Below the pieces are notes generated by a model. It saw only the letters and a program-made list of their open reading frames with translations, did no database searches and was not told the DNA's origin. A program made the translations under genes and the position numbers. DNA of 64,000 nt from Burkholderia sp. 4M9327F10 (GTDB lineage Bacteria; Pseudomonadota; Gammaproteobacteria; Burkholderiales; Burkholderiaceae), in NCBI RefSeq assembly GCF_005503145.1, contig NZ_SCNV01000008.1, forward strand, positions 124,001-188,000, read 5' to 3'. Below, piece by piece: positions 52,533-64,000 of the stretch (position 1 is its first letter; each line of letters begins with the position of its first letter).

Positions 52533-52592
52533 GTGGGGGCATCAGCTTATCGGGCATCTAACGTGCCCCCGAATGTGCCCCCTCATGCCCCG
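52533..52592. other. Repeated TGCCCC motifs between integrase and tRNA (candidate arm-type sites)
   Basis: GTGGGGGCAT (52533-52542), GTGCCCCC (52563-52570), TGTGCCCCC (52574 onward) and ATGCCCC (about 52585) crowd into 60 bp just before the integrase start. Comparable ATGCCCC/GTGCCCCC motifs occur at 11460-11529. Arm-type integrase binding sites are a reasonable reading. Confidence 0.45.
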
Positions 52593-52626
52593 AGATGTCA
52601 ATGAATGTAGCCAGACTTCGCCGGAC

Positions 52627-52663
52627 ATAAAAAACCCCACGAGCCTTTCGGCTGCGGGGTTTC
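52627..52663 (-). terminator. Terminator downstream of tRNA-Ala
   Basis: On the minus strand, ACCCCGCAGCC-GAAA-GGCTCGTGGGGT is followed by TTTTTT. It lies 33 bp after the tRNA 3' end and before the integrase start, so it insulates integrase transcription from the tRNA. Confidence 0.8.
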
Positions 52664-52695
52664 CGGACAATCTCGGACAACTTCGGATGTGATCT

Positions 52696-52771
<76 letters not shown>

Positions 52772-52835
52772 AACGACCAAATGATTCTAGCACAAGGTTT
52801 TTTGCTTTTGCCAAGCCGCCCAGCGCGTCAAAAAC

Positions 52836-53207
52836 TCATTTAGAAGGCGCGCCGGCCAGCACCCAATCCACTACCGTACGGATGTCCGCATCGCTCATCG
52901 CCGGGTGCGCCGGCATCGGAATGGCGCCCCACACACCCGAGCCGCCATTCTTCACCTTCAGCGCCAGTTTGACCGGCGCCTGGGCGTCGCCCTTGTACTT
53001 CCCGGCGATCTGCTGAAACGACGGCCCCACCAGCTTACGATCGACCGCATGACAGCCCATGCACGCATTGGAACGCGCGATGGCCAAACCGCGCGGGACA
53101 TCCTCAGCCTGCGCCGTTGCAGCAAGACCCGCCAATACCAGCGCCGCCCCCACGCTCAGCAAACCGCGACCGGCAACATGGCCGGCCAGAAACCCACCCC
53201 GCTTCAT
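52836..53207 (-). CDS. Periplasmic class I cytochrome c (c551/c552-like)
   Basis: A 123-residue protein: signal peptide ending near ATAQA (about residue 35), heme-binding CMGCH at about residues 49-53 and the axial Met in IPMPAH near 97. Length is typical of small monoheme cytochromes. Its start overlaps the stop of the BON lipoprotein gene by four bases (ATGA), so the two are co-translated. Probably an electron carrier in the periplasm. Confidence 0.9.
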   Translation of the reverse strand: MKRGGFLAGHVAGRGLLSVGAALVLAGLAATAQAEDVPRGLAIARSNACMGCHAVDRKLVGPSFQQIAGKYKGDAQAPVKLALKVKNGGSGVWGAIPMPAHPAMSDADIRTVVDWVLAGAPSK

Positions 53208-54001
53208 TGGCTTACCGCCGGGTTGCCCGGATGCACCGGACTGGAATTGGTCACCGGCGCCGGCGCCTGCTGATCGAGCGGACGCGAGCTAACCGAAGCA
53301 TCCGGCACCGTGCCGACCGTCGCATCGGTCGTCGGCGGAGGCGGCGGTGCCGCCGGCGCGCTGGCCGCGGCAGCAGCGGAGGCTGCAGTTGCGTCTTGCG
53401 GCAGGATGTACTGGAACACCTTCACCACCTGCGTGACGCCCGGCACACGACTCGCCACGTCGGCGCCGCGCGCGCCTTCATCGCGCGTAACGAGACCCAT
53501 CAGGTACACCGAGCCGTTCTCGCACACCACCTTGAAGTTGTTCGCCGAAATGTTCTTCTCGGCAATCAGCGCGGTCTTGACGCGTGTTTCAAGGTACGAG
53601 TCGTTGGTCCGCGAGGACAGCTCGGCCGCCGGCCCGATCGTCAACTCGTTGACGATCGCGTTGACGTTGTTGAGCGAGCGCACGATCTGCTCGGCCTTCT
53701 GTTTGGACGCGTCGTCCGGCACTTCGCCGGTCAGCAGCACGCGCCGGTTGAACACCGTCACGTTGACGTGCGCCTGTTGCGGCAGATTCTGATTGATCTG
53801 CGCGAGCGATTTCACCTGAATCTCGCGATCCTCGGTTTGCGCACCAAGCGTACGCCGGTCGGTCGCCATCAGCGCGCCGCCGCCCGCCGCGCCGGCCACC
53901 AGCAGGAAGCACCCCTGCAACGTCGCGGACAGCCCGGCCGCCAGCCCCACCACCAGTGTGGTTCTCACCAGTGTCGTCTTGATGCGGAATACGCTCATCA
54001 A
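53204..54001 (-). CDS. dolP: BON-domain outer-membrane lipoprotein (DolP/YraP-like)
   Basis: A 265-residue protein. A signal peptide with lipobox LQGC (about residue 31) is followed by two BON domains (about 65-130, VNVTVFNRRVLLTGEV; about 140-210, NFKVVCENGSVYLMGLV). A Pro/Ala-rich low-complexity tail (about 215-265) is longer than in E. coli DolP (191 residues). The gene order with the SIS protein, yraN and rsmI matches the enteric rsmI-yraN-diaA-dolP neighbourhood. Expected role: outer-membrane integrity. Confidence 0.82.
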   Translation of the reverse strand: MMSVFRIKTTLVRTTLVVGLAAGLSATLQGCFLLVAGAAGGGALMATDRRTLGAQTEDREIQVKSLAQINQNLPQQAHVNVTVFNRRVLLTGEVPDDASKQKAEQIVRSLNNVNAIVNELTIGPAAELSSRTNDSYLETRVKTALIAEKNISANNFKVVCENGSVYLMGLVTRDEGARGADVASRVPGVTQVVKVFQYILPQDATAASAAAAASAPAAPPPPPTTDATVGTVPDASVSSRPLDQQAPAPVTNSSPVHPGNPAVSQ

Positions 54002-54018
54002 CTAGCTCTCCTTCGGAA

Positions 54019-56154
<2,136 letters not shown>

Positions 56155-56292
56155 AGGACCGCGCGAGCGGCGCCCTTCAACTCTTCGGACCGCACGCGAG
56201 CGGCGCAATCAGCCGCGCGCGGGGTGCAGGGTGAATCCAGGCATCTAACGGAAAGCAAAGGGAGCAGCAAACCACGTGCCGCCCCCGTTACA

Positions 56293-56895
56293 TCACTTGA
56301 GGTCGTTGCCGTTCGACGCCAGCGTCTCGGCCTGCTCCACCTTGGCCTGCTGCTGCGTCAAACCTTCAATTTCCACCCGCGCCGTACCGGCGTGCTGCAT
56401 ATGCAGTGCCGACGCCGCGGCCATGGACAGGTCGATCACGCGGCCGCGTGCGAACGGTCCGCGGTCGTTGATGCGGACGATCACCGAGCGGTCGGTGGCC
56501 GGGTTGGTCACGCGCACGTAGGAGCCGAGCGGCAGCGTACGGTGCGCGGCCGTGAGCGCGTGCATGTCGAAGCGCTCGCCGTTGGCAGTGCGGCGGCCGT
56601 GGAAGAACCTGCCGTACCAGGAGGCGCGGCCGGTTTCGTGATAACCAGCCACGTTGGGGCCGGCAACCGTGAGGGGCTGGGCGTCGCCGAGCGGGGTGCC
56701 GTCGGCGTCGGAGGCCGCTGCGGCGGGCGTGCCGAAGGCCTGCGGGGCGAATGCGCCCGTGCCGCCTGCTTGCGCGCTCTTCGTGCTGAGCGGCGGGTTA
56801 CTTGCCTGATTGGCCGCGTTCGGGGGCACTGCGCACCCTGCGAGCATAAAAAAGGCAAAAAGACTCCCCATACTTCGGGATGACCGAGTTTTCAT
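56293..56895 (-). CDS. rlpA: RlpA-like septal-ring lytic-transglycosylase-family lipoprotein
   Basis: A 200-residue protein with a signal peptide ending in LAGC (about residue 21), a Ser/Ala/Gly-rich linker and a double-psi beta-barrel (about 95-185: [36 protein letters not shown]). No SPOR domain follows, unlike longer RlpA proteins. The start at 56895 (MKTRSSRS) begins the signal; 56928 is open. Expected to bind or cleave denuded glycan strands at the division site. Confidence 0.88.
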   Translation of the reverse strand: MKTRSSRSMGSLFAFFMLAGCAVPPNAANQASNPPLSTKSAQAGGTGAFAPQAFGTPAAAASDADGTPLGDAQPLTVAGPNVAGYHETGRASWYGRFFHGRRTANGERFDMHALTAAHRTLPLGSYVRVTNPATDRSVIVRINDRGPFARGRVIDLSMAAASALHMQHAGTARVEIEGLTQQQAKVEQAETLASNGNDLK

Positions 56896-57519
56896 AAGAC
56901 GTGCAATCACAATGTCGAGCCGCATCACGCGATAGCTGCGTGTTGCTGCGACTCCGGCGGGAAGCGAACGACCACGCGCCGCGCAGCAATGCGCAGTACG
57001 CTGAAGCCCGCACGCGGCATGCCTGCCGCTCCCGCACGGTTAATTTTCACGTCTGGCGCAACCTGTCCCCGGCAGCCTGACCAGACCCCACAAGCCGCCA
57101 TCGAACGTGGCAATCACGTTCTTGCACGCTCAACAGCAGCGCGCAGGAACGGCGGCGTAGGCCCCACCCAGCGTCACGGCAGTAGGCCGTAGCAGGCGCG
57201 TGGCGCCTGGCTGGACGAGACGTGCGCATCGGACGCATCCGATGCTGGATTTGCCGTCGAGAACCCCGACGGCACTTACTTGACGACGATCGGCGCTCCA
57301 TTTTTCATGGGGACGCATCGTCCTGTGGCAGTACGGTCTTCCGTACACTAGGGCGCCATTATACCCAAAAGACATTTTTGGGATGCCAAGGTGCTGATAG
57401 CTTTGATGAATTTTCACTATTGATGCAAAAATAGGCATTGCGCATCAGCCATTTGGCCTATCGGCGAGGGCCCTGCAGCGCCGGTACAATCAACGTTTTT
57501 GCCGCGACCCAACGTCCTC
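56896..57519. other. Intergenic region with two small hairpins, no gene seen
   Basis: About 620 bp. CAGGCGC-GTG-GCGCCTG (57193-57209) and GTACGG-TCTT-CCGTAC (57331-57346) are perfect stem-loops, and 57355-57440 is AT-rich, probably promoter DNA for the MBL gene. Short minus-strand frames exist but are not convincing. No known RNA family was recognised. Confidence 0.4.
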
Positions 57520-58164
57520 ATGAAAGTCACTCTGATCCCCGTCACGCCGTTCCAGCAGAACTGCTCGCTGCTCGTTTGCGAGGCAACGGGACGCGCCGCG
57601 GTCGTCGATCCGGGCGGCGACCTCGAGACCATCCAGGGCGAGGTCGCGCGCCAGAACGTGTCGGTAGAAAAGGTCTTTCTGACGCACGGCCATATCGATC
57701 ACTGCGCCGGCGCGAAGACACTGGCCATGCATTACGGTGTGCCGATCGACGGCCCCCATCCCGACGAACGCTTCTGGCTCGACAAGCTGCCGGACCAGAG
57801 CACGCGCTTCGGCTTCCCGGCCGCGCAGGCGTTCGAACCGGACCGCTGGCTGCAGGACGGCGACACGGTCCAGTTCGGCAATGAAACGCTGGAGGTCTAT
57901 CACTGCCCCGGCCATACGCCCGGCCACGTGATCTTCTTTAGCCGCGCGCACCGGCTCGCGCTGGTGGGCGACGTGCTTTTCGCCGGCTCGATCGGCCGCA
58001 CGGATTTTCCGCGCGGCAATCATGCCGACCTGATCCGCTCGATCCGCGAAAAGCTCTGGCCGCTTGGAGAGGACGTCACCTTCGTGCCTGGCCATGGGCC
58101 TACTTCGACGTTCGGCGCCGAGCGCCGCACGAACCCGTATGTCGCTGATGGAGTGAGCGCATGA
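57520..58164 (+). CDS. Metallo-beta-lactamase-fold hydrolase (YcbL/GloB-like)
   Basis: A 214-residue protein with the metal-binding HTHGHIDH (about residues 55-62), HCPGHTPGH (about 127-135), [11 protein letters not shown] and GHGP. This is the short YcbL-type glyoxalase II relative, without the C-terminal GloB domain. The ATG at 57520 begins the first strand ([11 protein letters not shown]). The stop overlaps the next start by four bases, so the exonuclease gene is coupled. Confidence 0.9.
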   Translation: MKVTLIPVTPFQQNCSLLVCEATGRAAVVDPGGDLETIQGEVARQNVSVEKVFLTHGHIDHCAGAKTLAMHYGVPIDGPHPDERFWLDKLPDQSTRFGFPAAQAFEPDRWLQDGDTVQFGNETLEVYHCPGHTPGHVIFFSRAHRLALVGDVLFAGSIGRTDFPRGNHADLIRSIREKLWPLGEDVTFVPGHGPTSTFGAERRTNPYVADGVSA

Positions 58165-58829
58165 GCGCCGAAATCTATGTGAGCACCGATGTCGAAGCGG
58201 ACGGCCCGATCCCCGGCCCGCACTCGATGCTCAGTTTCGCCTCGGCGGCTTATACCGAAGACAAGCAACTGATCGGCACCTTCTCGGCCAACCTCGAACT
58301 GCTGGACGGCGCGCGGCCCCATCCGGTTCAGGAGGCCTGGTGGAAGACCCAGCCCGAGGCGTGGGCCGCTTGCCGCACCGATCTCCAGCAACCCGCCAAG
58401 GCCCTCGAAGCCTACGTGACGTGGGTGGAGGCGCTACCCGGCAAGCCCGTCTTCGTGGCGATGCCGGCCGGCTTCGATTTCACCTTCATGTTCTGGTACA
58501 TGATGCGCTTTGCCGGCCGCTGCCCTTTTTCATGGTCGGCGCTCGACATCAAGACGCTTGCCTTCGCGATGACGGGTCTGCCCTATCGCAAATGCATCAA
58601 GCCGCGCTTGCCACAGCGCTGGTTCGACGAACATCCGCACACCCACGTCGCGCTCGACGATGCAATCGAACAGGGCGCGCTGTTCTGCAACATGCTCGCC
58701 GAGCTGCGCGGCAACCAGGCCGCGCTGGCTGACCACGTCAACGCAACGGCCGCAGCGGCCGCGGCCGCCGCAGTCGCAAATGATGGGGACGGCACAGGGC
58801 AAAATGTCGCCGCCAAACCTGCAAATTAG
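58161..58829 (+). CDS. DEDD-superfamily exonuclease-like protein
   Basis: A 222-residue protein. [10 protein letters not shown] (Asp and Glu of ExoI), [10 protein letters not shown] (ExoII Asp) and [11 protein letters not shown] (ExoIII His-x4-Asp style) give a plausible DEDD catalytic set. The C-terminal ~30 residues are Ala-rich low complexity. Coupled to the preceding MBL gene by an ATGA overlap. Substrate (RNA or DNA) unknown. Confidence 0.75.
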   Translation: MSAEIYVSTDVEADGPIPGPHSMLSFASAAYTEDKQLIGTFSANLELLDGARPHPVQEAWWKTQPEAWAACRTDLQQPAKALEAYVTWVEALPGKPVFVAMPAGFDFTFMFWYMMRFAGRCPFSWSALDIKTLAFAMTGLPYRKCIKPRLPQRWFDEHPHTHVALDDAIEQGALFCNMLAELRGNQAALADHVNATAAAAAAAAVANDGDGTGQNVAAKPAN

Positions 58830-58917
58830 GTAATCTCGCTCGCCAGAGCCGTTTTACATTGCGTTTCGTTTTCACCGCCTCTACTATTAGGAACATGGCA
58901 CGCCAACGGAGGCGCAG

Positions 58918-59376
58918 TTGACACTCGATACGTTCTCTCAAAAGATCCTGCGCCTGTTGCAGCTGGACGCTCGCCGCTCCGTGCAGGAGATCTCCGATCA
59001 GGTCGGTCTGTCCAGCACGCCGTGCTGGCGGCGGATCAAGGATATGGAGCAGTCGGGGGTGATCCAGCGCTACACGGCTTTGCTGGATCGCGAAAAACTC
59101 GGACTGCATGTGTGCGCCCTCGCCCACATCCATCTGACGCGGCATACGGAAGGCGGGGTCGAGCAGTTCGAGCGGGAGATCGCCACCTGTCCCGAAGTGA
59201 CCGAGTGCTACAGCACCACAGGCGAATCCGATTACATCCTCAAGATCGTCGCGCCGGACATCAAGGCCTACGATGCGTTTCTGCACGAGCGCATCTTCAA
59301 GATTCCGGCGGTCGCGCAGGTGCGCACGAGTGTCGTGCTGCGCGAGATAAAGTTCGACACGCAGTTGCCGCTTTAA
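58918..59376 (+). CDS. Lrp/AsnC-family transcriptional regulator
   Basis: A 152-residue protein starting at TTG 58918, nine bases after GGAGG. N-terminal HTH (about residues 8-55: ILRLLQLDARRSVQEISDQVG, here shortened, with STPCWRRIKDME) and C-terminal RAM ligand domain (about 70-145; CPEVTECYSTTGESDYILKI). Expected to respond to an amino acid; target not evident in the window. Confidence 0.92.
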   Translation: MTLDTFSQKILRLLQLDARRSVQEISDQVGLSSTPCWRRIKDMEQSGVIQRYTALLDREKLGLHVCALAHIHLTRHTEGGVEQFEREIATCPEVTECYSTTGESDYILKIVAPDIKAYDAFLHERIFKIPAVAQVRTSVVLREIKFDTQLPL

Positions 59377-59484
59377 GAGCCTGGACTCCGGGCGGCTAGC
59401 GCCCAGCCGCCAGCGATAACCGGCACACAGTCCGCAGGTAGTCCGCTGTCCTCCGGCCTGTGTTGTGCGCCGGGTCCGTTTGTC

Positions 59485-60696
59485 CTAGACGATATCGCGA
59501 CGTTCCGCTGCCGGTTGCGCAGACGCCGCGCCCGGCAAGCCGGCATCCATGGCCCGCAACACGCGCAGATGGCGAGCGCCAAGCCGGCTCTTCAACCCTG
59601 TCAGATCCAGTTGCGCGAGGCGTTCGGCGTCGCTGCCGCGCGCCTGCGATGCGCTGGCGGGCAGCGTCACGTCGACATCGAGACCGGTGCTCAAGTAGTG
59701 AATATTCACTGCCGCGGCGTGCTCTCCCTGCGAGGCCAAGGCCGCCTCGACCTCGGCGACGACGCGCTCGCGCGGCGGCAGATTGACCGGCGGCCGCGCC
59801 AGCGCGTCGTTTTCCGGATCGACGTGGATCAGCGCGTCGAGCACGCGGTTGTCGCTCAGCACGCGCGCGCGTGCCGACTCGGCAATGTAGTGCCCTTCGG
59901 AGACGGAGATCAACGGGTCGACCAGGATGTGCGCATCGACAAGCGCGAAGTCGCCCATCTTGCGCGTGCGCAGCTCGTGCACGTCGCGCACGCCGGGCGT
60001 GGACATCAGCAGTTTGCGGACATCGGCGGTGGCGGCGTCGTCCAGTGCGCGGTCCGAGAGGTCCTGCAGCGCATCCCAGCCGAAAGTCCAACCCATGCGC
60101 GCGACCATGAAACCGACTATTGCCGCCGCAATCGGATCGAGAAGCCGCACGCCAGCCAGGCTGCCGATAATGCCGATCGCTACCACCAGCGACGATGCCG
60201 CATCGGAACGCGCATGCCAGGCATTGGCAATCAGCATGGCCGAACGCACGCGCTGCGCTTCACGCAGCATGTAACGAAACAGGGCTTCTTTCGAAACGAG
60301 TACCAGCAAAGCGACGGCAAGCGCACTCAGATGAACCGCCGGAATATCCCGCAAATCTGCAAGGCGCGTTCCGGCGCGCCATAGCATGCCGACGCCCACT
60401 GCTATTAGCAATGCACCCAGAAACAATGAAGCCACTGTCTCATAGCGGCTGTGGCCGTAATTGTGATCGGCGTCCGGCTGCGCACCACTGTGGCGATTGG
60501 CGATAAGTACGACAAAATCGGAAACCAAGTCGGCGAGCGAATGCACACCATCAGCGACGAGTGCCTGCGAATGGGCAATCACACCGATGACGATTTGCAG
60601 CGCCACCAACACTGTATTGAGCGCAATACTGACAAACGTACTTTTGCGCGCGACGTCGTGTTTTTCTGCGGATTGTGCGTCGAGAGTGGAGAGCAT
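59485..60696 (-). CDS. Cation diffusion facilitator transporter
   Basis: A 403-residue protein with six hydrophobic helices in about residues 20-215. HSLADLVSD (about 52-60) and HARSDAASS (about 160-168) supply the paired His/Asp metal-site motifs of CDF exporters, and DHNYGHSRYET is typical of the first loop. The C-terminal part (about 220-310) is the cytoplasmic metal-binding domain, with an extra ~90-residue tail. Start chosen at 60696; 60717 is also open. Likely exports Zn2+, Fe2+ or Mn2+ in exchange for protons. Confidence 0.9.
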   Translation of the reverse strand: MLSTLDAQSAEKHDVARKSTFVSIALNTVLVALQIVIGVIAHSQALVADGVHSLADLVSDFVVLIANRHSGAQPDADHNYGHSRYETVASLFLGALLIAVGVGMLWRAGTRLADLRDIPAVHLSALAVALLVLVSKEALFRYMLREAQRVRSAMLIANAWHARSDAASSLVVAIGIIGSLAGVRLLDPIAAAIVGFMVARMGWTFGWDALQDLSDRALDDAATADVRKLLMSTPGVRDVHELRTRKMGDFALVDAHILVDPLISVSEGHYIAESARARVLSDNRVLDALIHVDPENDALARPPVNLPPRERVVAEVEAALASQGEHAAAVNIHYLSTGLDVDVTLPASASQARGSDAERLAQLDLTGLKSRLGARHLRVLRAMDAGLPGAASAQPAAERRDIV

Positions 60697-60888
60697 GCGG
60701 GCGGACCGGATTTTCAATCTGGCGATTCTAACCGCCGCATCGTGACAAATCCCTCAATCCCCTAAAATTCTCTTTTAAATCAGATGCTTATCTAAACGGG
60801 AAGCATTCGTGTTTCGCATAGTGCGGAATCGCCGGGCGCGGCGCAGTAAACCACGTTCACTCGGTGAGCCACATGGGTTACCGAAGAC

Positions 60889-60925
60889 GAAAAAAAACCG
60901 CGCACCTGAAGGTTGCGCGGTTCTT
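60889..60925 (-). terminator. Rho-independent terminator of the H-NS gene
   Basis: On the minus strand, ACCGCGCAACC-TTCA-GGTGCGCGGT is followed by a TTTTTTTT run. It lies 39 bp after the H-NS stop codon. Confidence 0.9.
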
Positions 60926-60963
60926 TGAACGGTGGCGCAATAAAGCGCCCACCGGGCTTACGA

Positions 60964-61263
60964 TTAACGCGAGATCAGAAACTTCTCACGATCCTGACCG
61001 GCGATCCAGCGCGGCGGTTTGCCGCGGCCGGACCAGGTGCTGCCGCTGTCCGGATCACGATATTTCGGCGCGACGCCAGCACGGGGACGACCCACTTTCG
61101 CATTCTTACCACGGCCACCGCCCAGCTCAGCGAGCGTAATGCCATAGTCGGCCATCTTCTGCTTGATCTCGTTCAACACTTCCGCGTATTCACGCGACTT
61201 TGCTTCTTCGATCTGCTTTTCCAGCTTTTCTCGCTGTGCGAGTAGTTCCTTGTAGGAAGACAT
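60964..61263 (-). CDS. H-NS family nucleoid-associated protein
   Basis: A 99-residue protein. The N-terminal helical oligomerisation part (about residues 5-45: LLAQREKLEKQIEEAKSRE) and the C-terminal DNA-binding motif (YRDPDSGSTWSGRGKPPRWI, about 67-87) are typical of Burkholderia-type H-NS proteins, which silence AT-rich foreign DNA. The gene has a strong terminator and a long AT-rich upstream region. Confidence 0.92.
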   Translation of the reverse strand: MSSYKELLAQREKLEKQIEEAKSREYAEVLNEIKQKMADYGITLAELGGGRGKNAKVGRPRAGVAPKYRDPDSGSTWSGRGKPPRWIAGQDREKFLISR

Positions 61264-61651
61264 AGGTTCCCTTGTGGTTTGGATAAATGACTACCGGTCT
61301 GAGCCGGTTTGCCCTTTGAAGGTGATCATGCCTCGGAATTTGCAGGCGAGATTAACACAAAATAGAAACCGTGGAAAAGTCGATTTCTTAAATTAATTAT
61401 GTTTCGTTTCGAAAAATTTCAACTTGCAACGACGTTAGCAAGCCTTTCATTTACTTCTTTTTCGCAGACTATGGAAAAACAGGCCTCTGACAGAGTAAAT
61501 CGCAGAATTAATTCTCAAATTATGAAAATTAATATGTGAATTGCGCCGAAACATTTCATGAGATGAGAGCTTTTCTGACGATTGGCCCTCATCCATGAGA
61601 TAAATAGTCAGGATGCATCGGCAACTCAGTGTTTTCCCGCAATAGTGAAGG
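61264..61651. promoter_or_regulatory. Highly AT-rich region upstream of the H-NS gene
   Basis: About 390 bp with no gene. From about 61350 to 61560 it is the most AT-rich stretch of the flanks (TTAAATTAATTATG, ATTAATTCTC, AAATTATGAAAATTAAT). This composition suits H-NS promoter control by autorepression. Confidence 0.5.
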
Positions 61652-62320
61652 TCATGAACCGTTCATATGCCGTGCCATGCAATCTTCTAGTGCCGCATGC
61701 AAGGAATCGGTATCTTTAGCGACGGTCTCGAATATGAAGCGGCTTCGCAAAGTTCCTTTTTTGAGATCCGCGCCATAGCGGTCCAGGCCCAGCAGTTCCA
61801 GATCGTGGGCTCGCCGAGGGTGGGCGCCGAACCACGCCAGCAAGGCGCATTCATCGTCGAACGAGATGGGGTCTAGCGGATCAAGCTCGGCACCGTCGAG
61901 CCAGCCCATGGCGCCGAAGCCGCCGATGTAGCGCAATCGCTCGAGCGTCATCACCCAGAAGCTGAAGTCGCCCAGCGCCAGATAGCGTTCGGCGTCGGGG
62001 TGATAGCGCAAGTAACGGTGCGCCACGGCAGGCTCTGCTTCGACCATCTCGAACGAACCCAGCAGCGTGAGCCGCTGACCGTTGAGCACATCGCCATCCG
62101 GGGCGTGCGCCACCAGAAATCCAGCGCGCGCATCGGCCCGCAGGTTGTGCGTGTGCTCGGCGAGCCGGCTCACGAGGATGGTCGGGCGGTGCCGTGCATC
62201 CAGCGCGAACGGCAGAATCGACGGATACGGAAAGCCCTCGGGCTGGCGCGAGTGGGTTGCGAGCGTGCCGGTCGCGGCCTGGTGCAGCAAATGAAGCGCA
62301 GCGTGAGCGGGGATATTCAA
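61652..62320 (-). CDS. HugZ-like flavin/heme-fold protein
   Basis: A 222-residue protein of the pyridoxamine-5'-phosphate-oxidase-like split barrel: GTLATHSRQPEGFPYPSILP near the N-terminus, LAEHTHNLRAD, RLTLLGSF and the C-terminal DUF2470-like part with LLGLDRYGADL. The pattern is that of HugZ-type proteins, which bind heme or flavin. Divergent from the MFS gene at 62536. Substrate unknown. Confidence 0.8.
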   Translation of the reverse strand: MNIPAHAALHLLHQAATGTLATHSRQPEGFPYPSILPFALDARHRPTILVSRLAEHTHNLRADARAGFLVAHAPDGDVLNGQRLTLLGSFEMVEAEPAVAHRYLRYHPDAERYLALGDFSFWVMTLERLRYIGGFGAMGWLDGAELDPLDPISFDDECALLAWFGAHPRRAHDLELLGLDRYGADLKKGTLRSRFIFETVAKDTDSLHAALEDCMARHMNGS

Positions 62321-62535
62321 GGGCGCGTCCTCAATGGATGCCGTGTCCTCAAGTGCCTGATATGAAGCAGCATGATTGTGAGGGGGATTGAGAGAGATAT
62401 TAGTTCACGGCGTCTGCAGGACGGCGGTCGCTTCGTTAGAATCTGAAGTTCGCTTTCAGGCGGCTTTCTTGGCGCTGCCCGCTCCCTCATTGCCGATCCC
62501 TGTTCTTCTTTGCCGCTTCCGCCAGCGAGACTTCC

Positions 62536-63747
62536 GTGTCCGACCGACCATCCGATTTCACCGCGCTCCCCGCCGCGCACCGCAACCTGCCGGCCACCTC
62601 GCTCAAGCGCGCCCGCTTCGCGACCATGGCGCTGTTCTTTATCGCCGGGATGATGTACGCGTCATGGGGGGTGCATGTGCCGACCGTGCGCGACCGTTTC
62701 CACCTGAATCCGGCGCTGCTGTCCTTCGCCTTGCTCGCCGTGGCGTGCGGTTCGATTACTGCAATGGCGACCAATGCAAAGTGGATTGCCCGTGTCGGCA
62801 CTCGTCGCGCGTGTCTGGCCGGCGGTCTCACGATGGCGTTCTGTGCCGCACTGATCCTTGTCGTGCCGTTTTACTGGCTGCTGCTGGCGGTGCTGGCCGT
62901 GTTCGGCGCCGGCATGGCAACACTGGATGTCGCGATGAACGCGGAGGCAAGCGCGGTCGAGCAGACGCTTGGACGGCCGATCATGTCCGCGCTGCATGGC
63001 ATGTTCAGCGTCGGCGGGATGGTGGGCGCGGCGGTCGGCGGAGCGCTGCTGGCACGCGGCATGGCGCCTGCCGTGCATCTGGTGCTGGCCGCCCTGCTGA
63101 GCGCGCTGGTCCTGATAATTGCCTGCCCCGCGGTTTTGCCGCACGTGCCGCACGCCGACCATCCGGATGCCGGCACGCCACGTGCCAACCGCTGGCGCTC
63201 ACCCGCGCTGTGGGCACTTGGGGCAACCGCGCTGGTCGCGCTAATCGCCGAAGGGGCAATGTACGACTGGGGCACTGTTTATATGCGTGACGTTGTCCTC
63301 GCATCGCCTGCCCTTGCGAGCGCGGCCTATGCGGCGTTTTCCGGCGGCATGGCGGCGGCCCGTTTTGCCGGCGATGCCGTGCGCGCCCGTTTCGGCGCGC
63401 CGCAACTGGTGATGGCAAGTGCATCGCTCGCGTGCGCGGGCATGATCGGCGCGCTGCTGTTGCCGTATTCATTCACCACGCTGTTTGGCTTCACGCTGAT
63501 GGGTCTCGGACTGGCGAACATGATGCCGGTGCTGTTCGCGGCGGCCGCGCGGGTCGAAGGCATCCATGCGGCCGAGGGGCTCGCGCATGTCGCGGGGCTC
63601 GCCTATTTCGGCTTGCTGCTTGGGCCTGTGATCATTGGCGGCGTAACGCAGGTCACCGATCTGCCGATCGGGCTCTCGGTGGTCGCGGTGTGTTCAGCGC
63701 TTATCGCGTTCGCAGGGCCGAAGGTGCTGCGCCGTTTGAAAATTTGA
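62536..63747 (+). CDS. MFS transporter (YbjJ-like)
   Basis: A 403-residue major-facilitator protein with about twelve hydrophobic helices. The first loop carries GMMYASWGVHVPTVRDRF, and the 2-3 loop carries WIARVGTRRAC, an RxGxR-type motif. It starts at GTG 62536. The YbjJ-like subgroup has no established substrate. A short hairpin (AGCGGCG-CGCCGCT, 63773-63791) follows the stop without a T-run. Confidence 0.85.
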   Translation: MSDRPSDFTALPAAHRNLPATSLKRARFATMALFFIAGMMYASWGVHVPTVRDRFHLNPALLSFALLAVACGSITAMATNAKWIARVGTRRACLAGGLTMAFCAALILVVPFYWLLLAVLAVFGAGMATLDVAMNAEASAVEQTLGRPIMSALHGMFSVGGMVGAAVGGALLARGMAPAVHLVLAALLSALVLIIACPAVLPHVPHADHPDAGTPRANRWRSPALWALGATALVALIAEGAMYDWGTVYMRDVVLASPALASAAYAAFSGGMAAARFAGDAVRARFGAPQLVMASASLACAGMIGALLLPYSFTTLFGFTLMGLGLANMMPVLFAAAARVEGIHAAEGLAHVAGLAYFGLLLGPVIIGGVTQVTDLPIGLSVVAVCSALIAFAGPKVLRRLKI

Positions 63748-64000
63748 TGCGGATTGGCTCAGTGCGCGAGTGAGCGGCGCGTGACGCCGCTAGAAACGCG
63801 CTCCCTTGCGTTACGTTACACGCGCGAGGCGCAAGGCTGTGTTCCGTGACACACGCTTGCCCGCAGCGCGTGCCACGGTGCTGGACAAATCCCATACCGC
63901 ATTGATTTATAAGGATTTATCGCTCGAATTCGGTCTTGTCGTACGAATGGCATAGGCCTTGCAGTTAGCTCCCCACTGGTTCAATAACGGGGGAGCAGAA
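63748..64000. other. Right-edge intergenic DNA
   Basis: No gene is supported in the last 250 bp. The end from about 63895 (TTGATTTATAAGG) has promoter-like AT-rich sequence, probably for a gene beyond the window. Confidence 0.35.

Noticed and set aside
57130..57438. Minus-strand frame (102 codons) in the gap before the MBL gene
   Set aside because: No start signal or domain; it spans hairpins and likely promoter DNA.

Overview
The window looks like a high-GC betaproteobacterial chromosome of the Burkholderia/Paraburkholderia type. The evidence is codon use, an H-NS-family protein ending in the TWSGRGKPPRW-type motif, a T6SS VgrG with a DUF2345 extension, and the rsmI / yraN / diaA-like / dolP-like gene order. 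All calls come from reading the sequence; no database search was run, so family names are recognition by motif.

Left flank (about 1-11.25 kb) is ordinary chromosome: two divergent diguanylate cyclases, an SDR-SDR-TetR group with matching operator palindromes, a glycosidase-like lipoprotein, two DUF190 genes, a small MscS channel, an SRPBCC protein and a secreted PLD-type nuclease. Right flank (about 52.7-64 kb) is also ordinary: tRNA-Ala(CGC), cytochrome c, dolP-like BON lipoprotein, diaA/gmhA-like SIS protein, yraN, rsmI, rlpA, an MBL hydrolase with a DEDD-type exonuclease, Lrp/AsnC, a cation diffusion facilitator, H-NS, a HugZ-like protein and an MFS transporter.

Between them lies about 41 kb of accessory DNA, bounded on the right by a tyrosine integrase abutting the 3' end of tRNA-Ala(CGC) and on the left probably near 11.43 kb, where a degenerate tRNA-3'-like sequence is followed by the same TGCCCC-type motifs that flank the integrase. 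It appears composite. (1) 11.8-13.65 kb: a decayed P-loop ATPase. (2) 13.86-19.98 kb: a T6SS payload cassette (VgrG, lipase effector, Tli4-like immunity protein, PAAR, tiny lipoprotein). (3) 20.1-23.5 kb: a translationally coupled triad of large serine recombinase, ParB-like and RepB-like proteins. (4) 23.7-30.7 kb: a phage/plasmid-like module (zinc-ribbon membrane protein, DUF932, YqaJ exonuclease, Gp3-like protein, membrane-HTH protein, DUF4942, twin small proteins, XRE regulator). (5) 30.9-43.1 kb: cargo, comprising two lipoproteins, an ABC-3C-like nuclease candidate, a ribonucleotide-reductase-like protein coupled to a thymidylate-kinase-like protein, and a DUF6710-like gene beside a membrane protein. 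(6) 43.2-52.5 kb: a satellite-like core (HUH-type Rep, RepA-like ATPase, a second membrane-HTH protein, AlpA-like regulator, integrase remnant and intact integrase).

The most interesting signals are four. The RNR-like protein keeps the N-x-C-x-E radical-site motif but has Ala where class II enzymes have the partner cysteine. Decayed copies of the C-terminal part of the MORN-repeat lipoprotein lie behind two cargo blocks. Two membrane-HTH paralogues sit in separate modules, suggesting fusion of two related elements. A recombinase-ParB-RepB triad shares the island with a recombination-directionality-factor-like gene.
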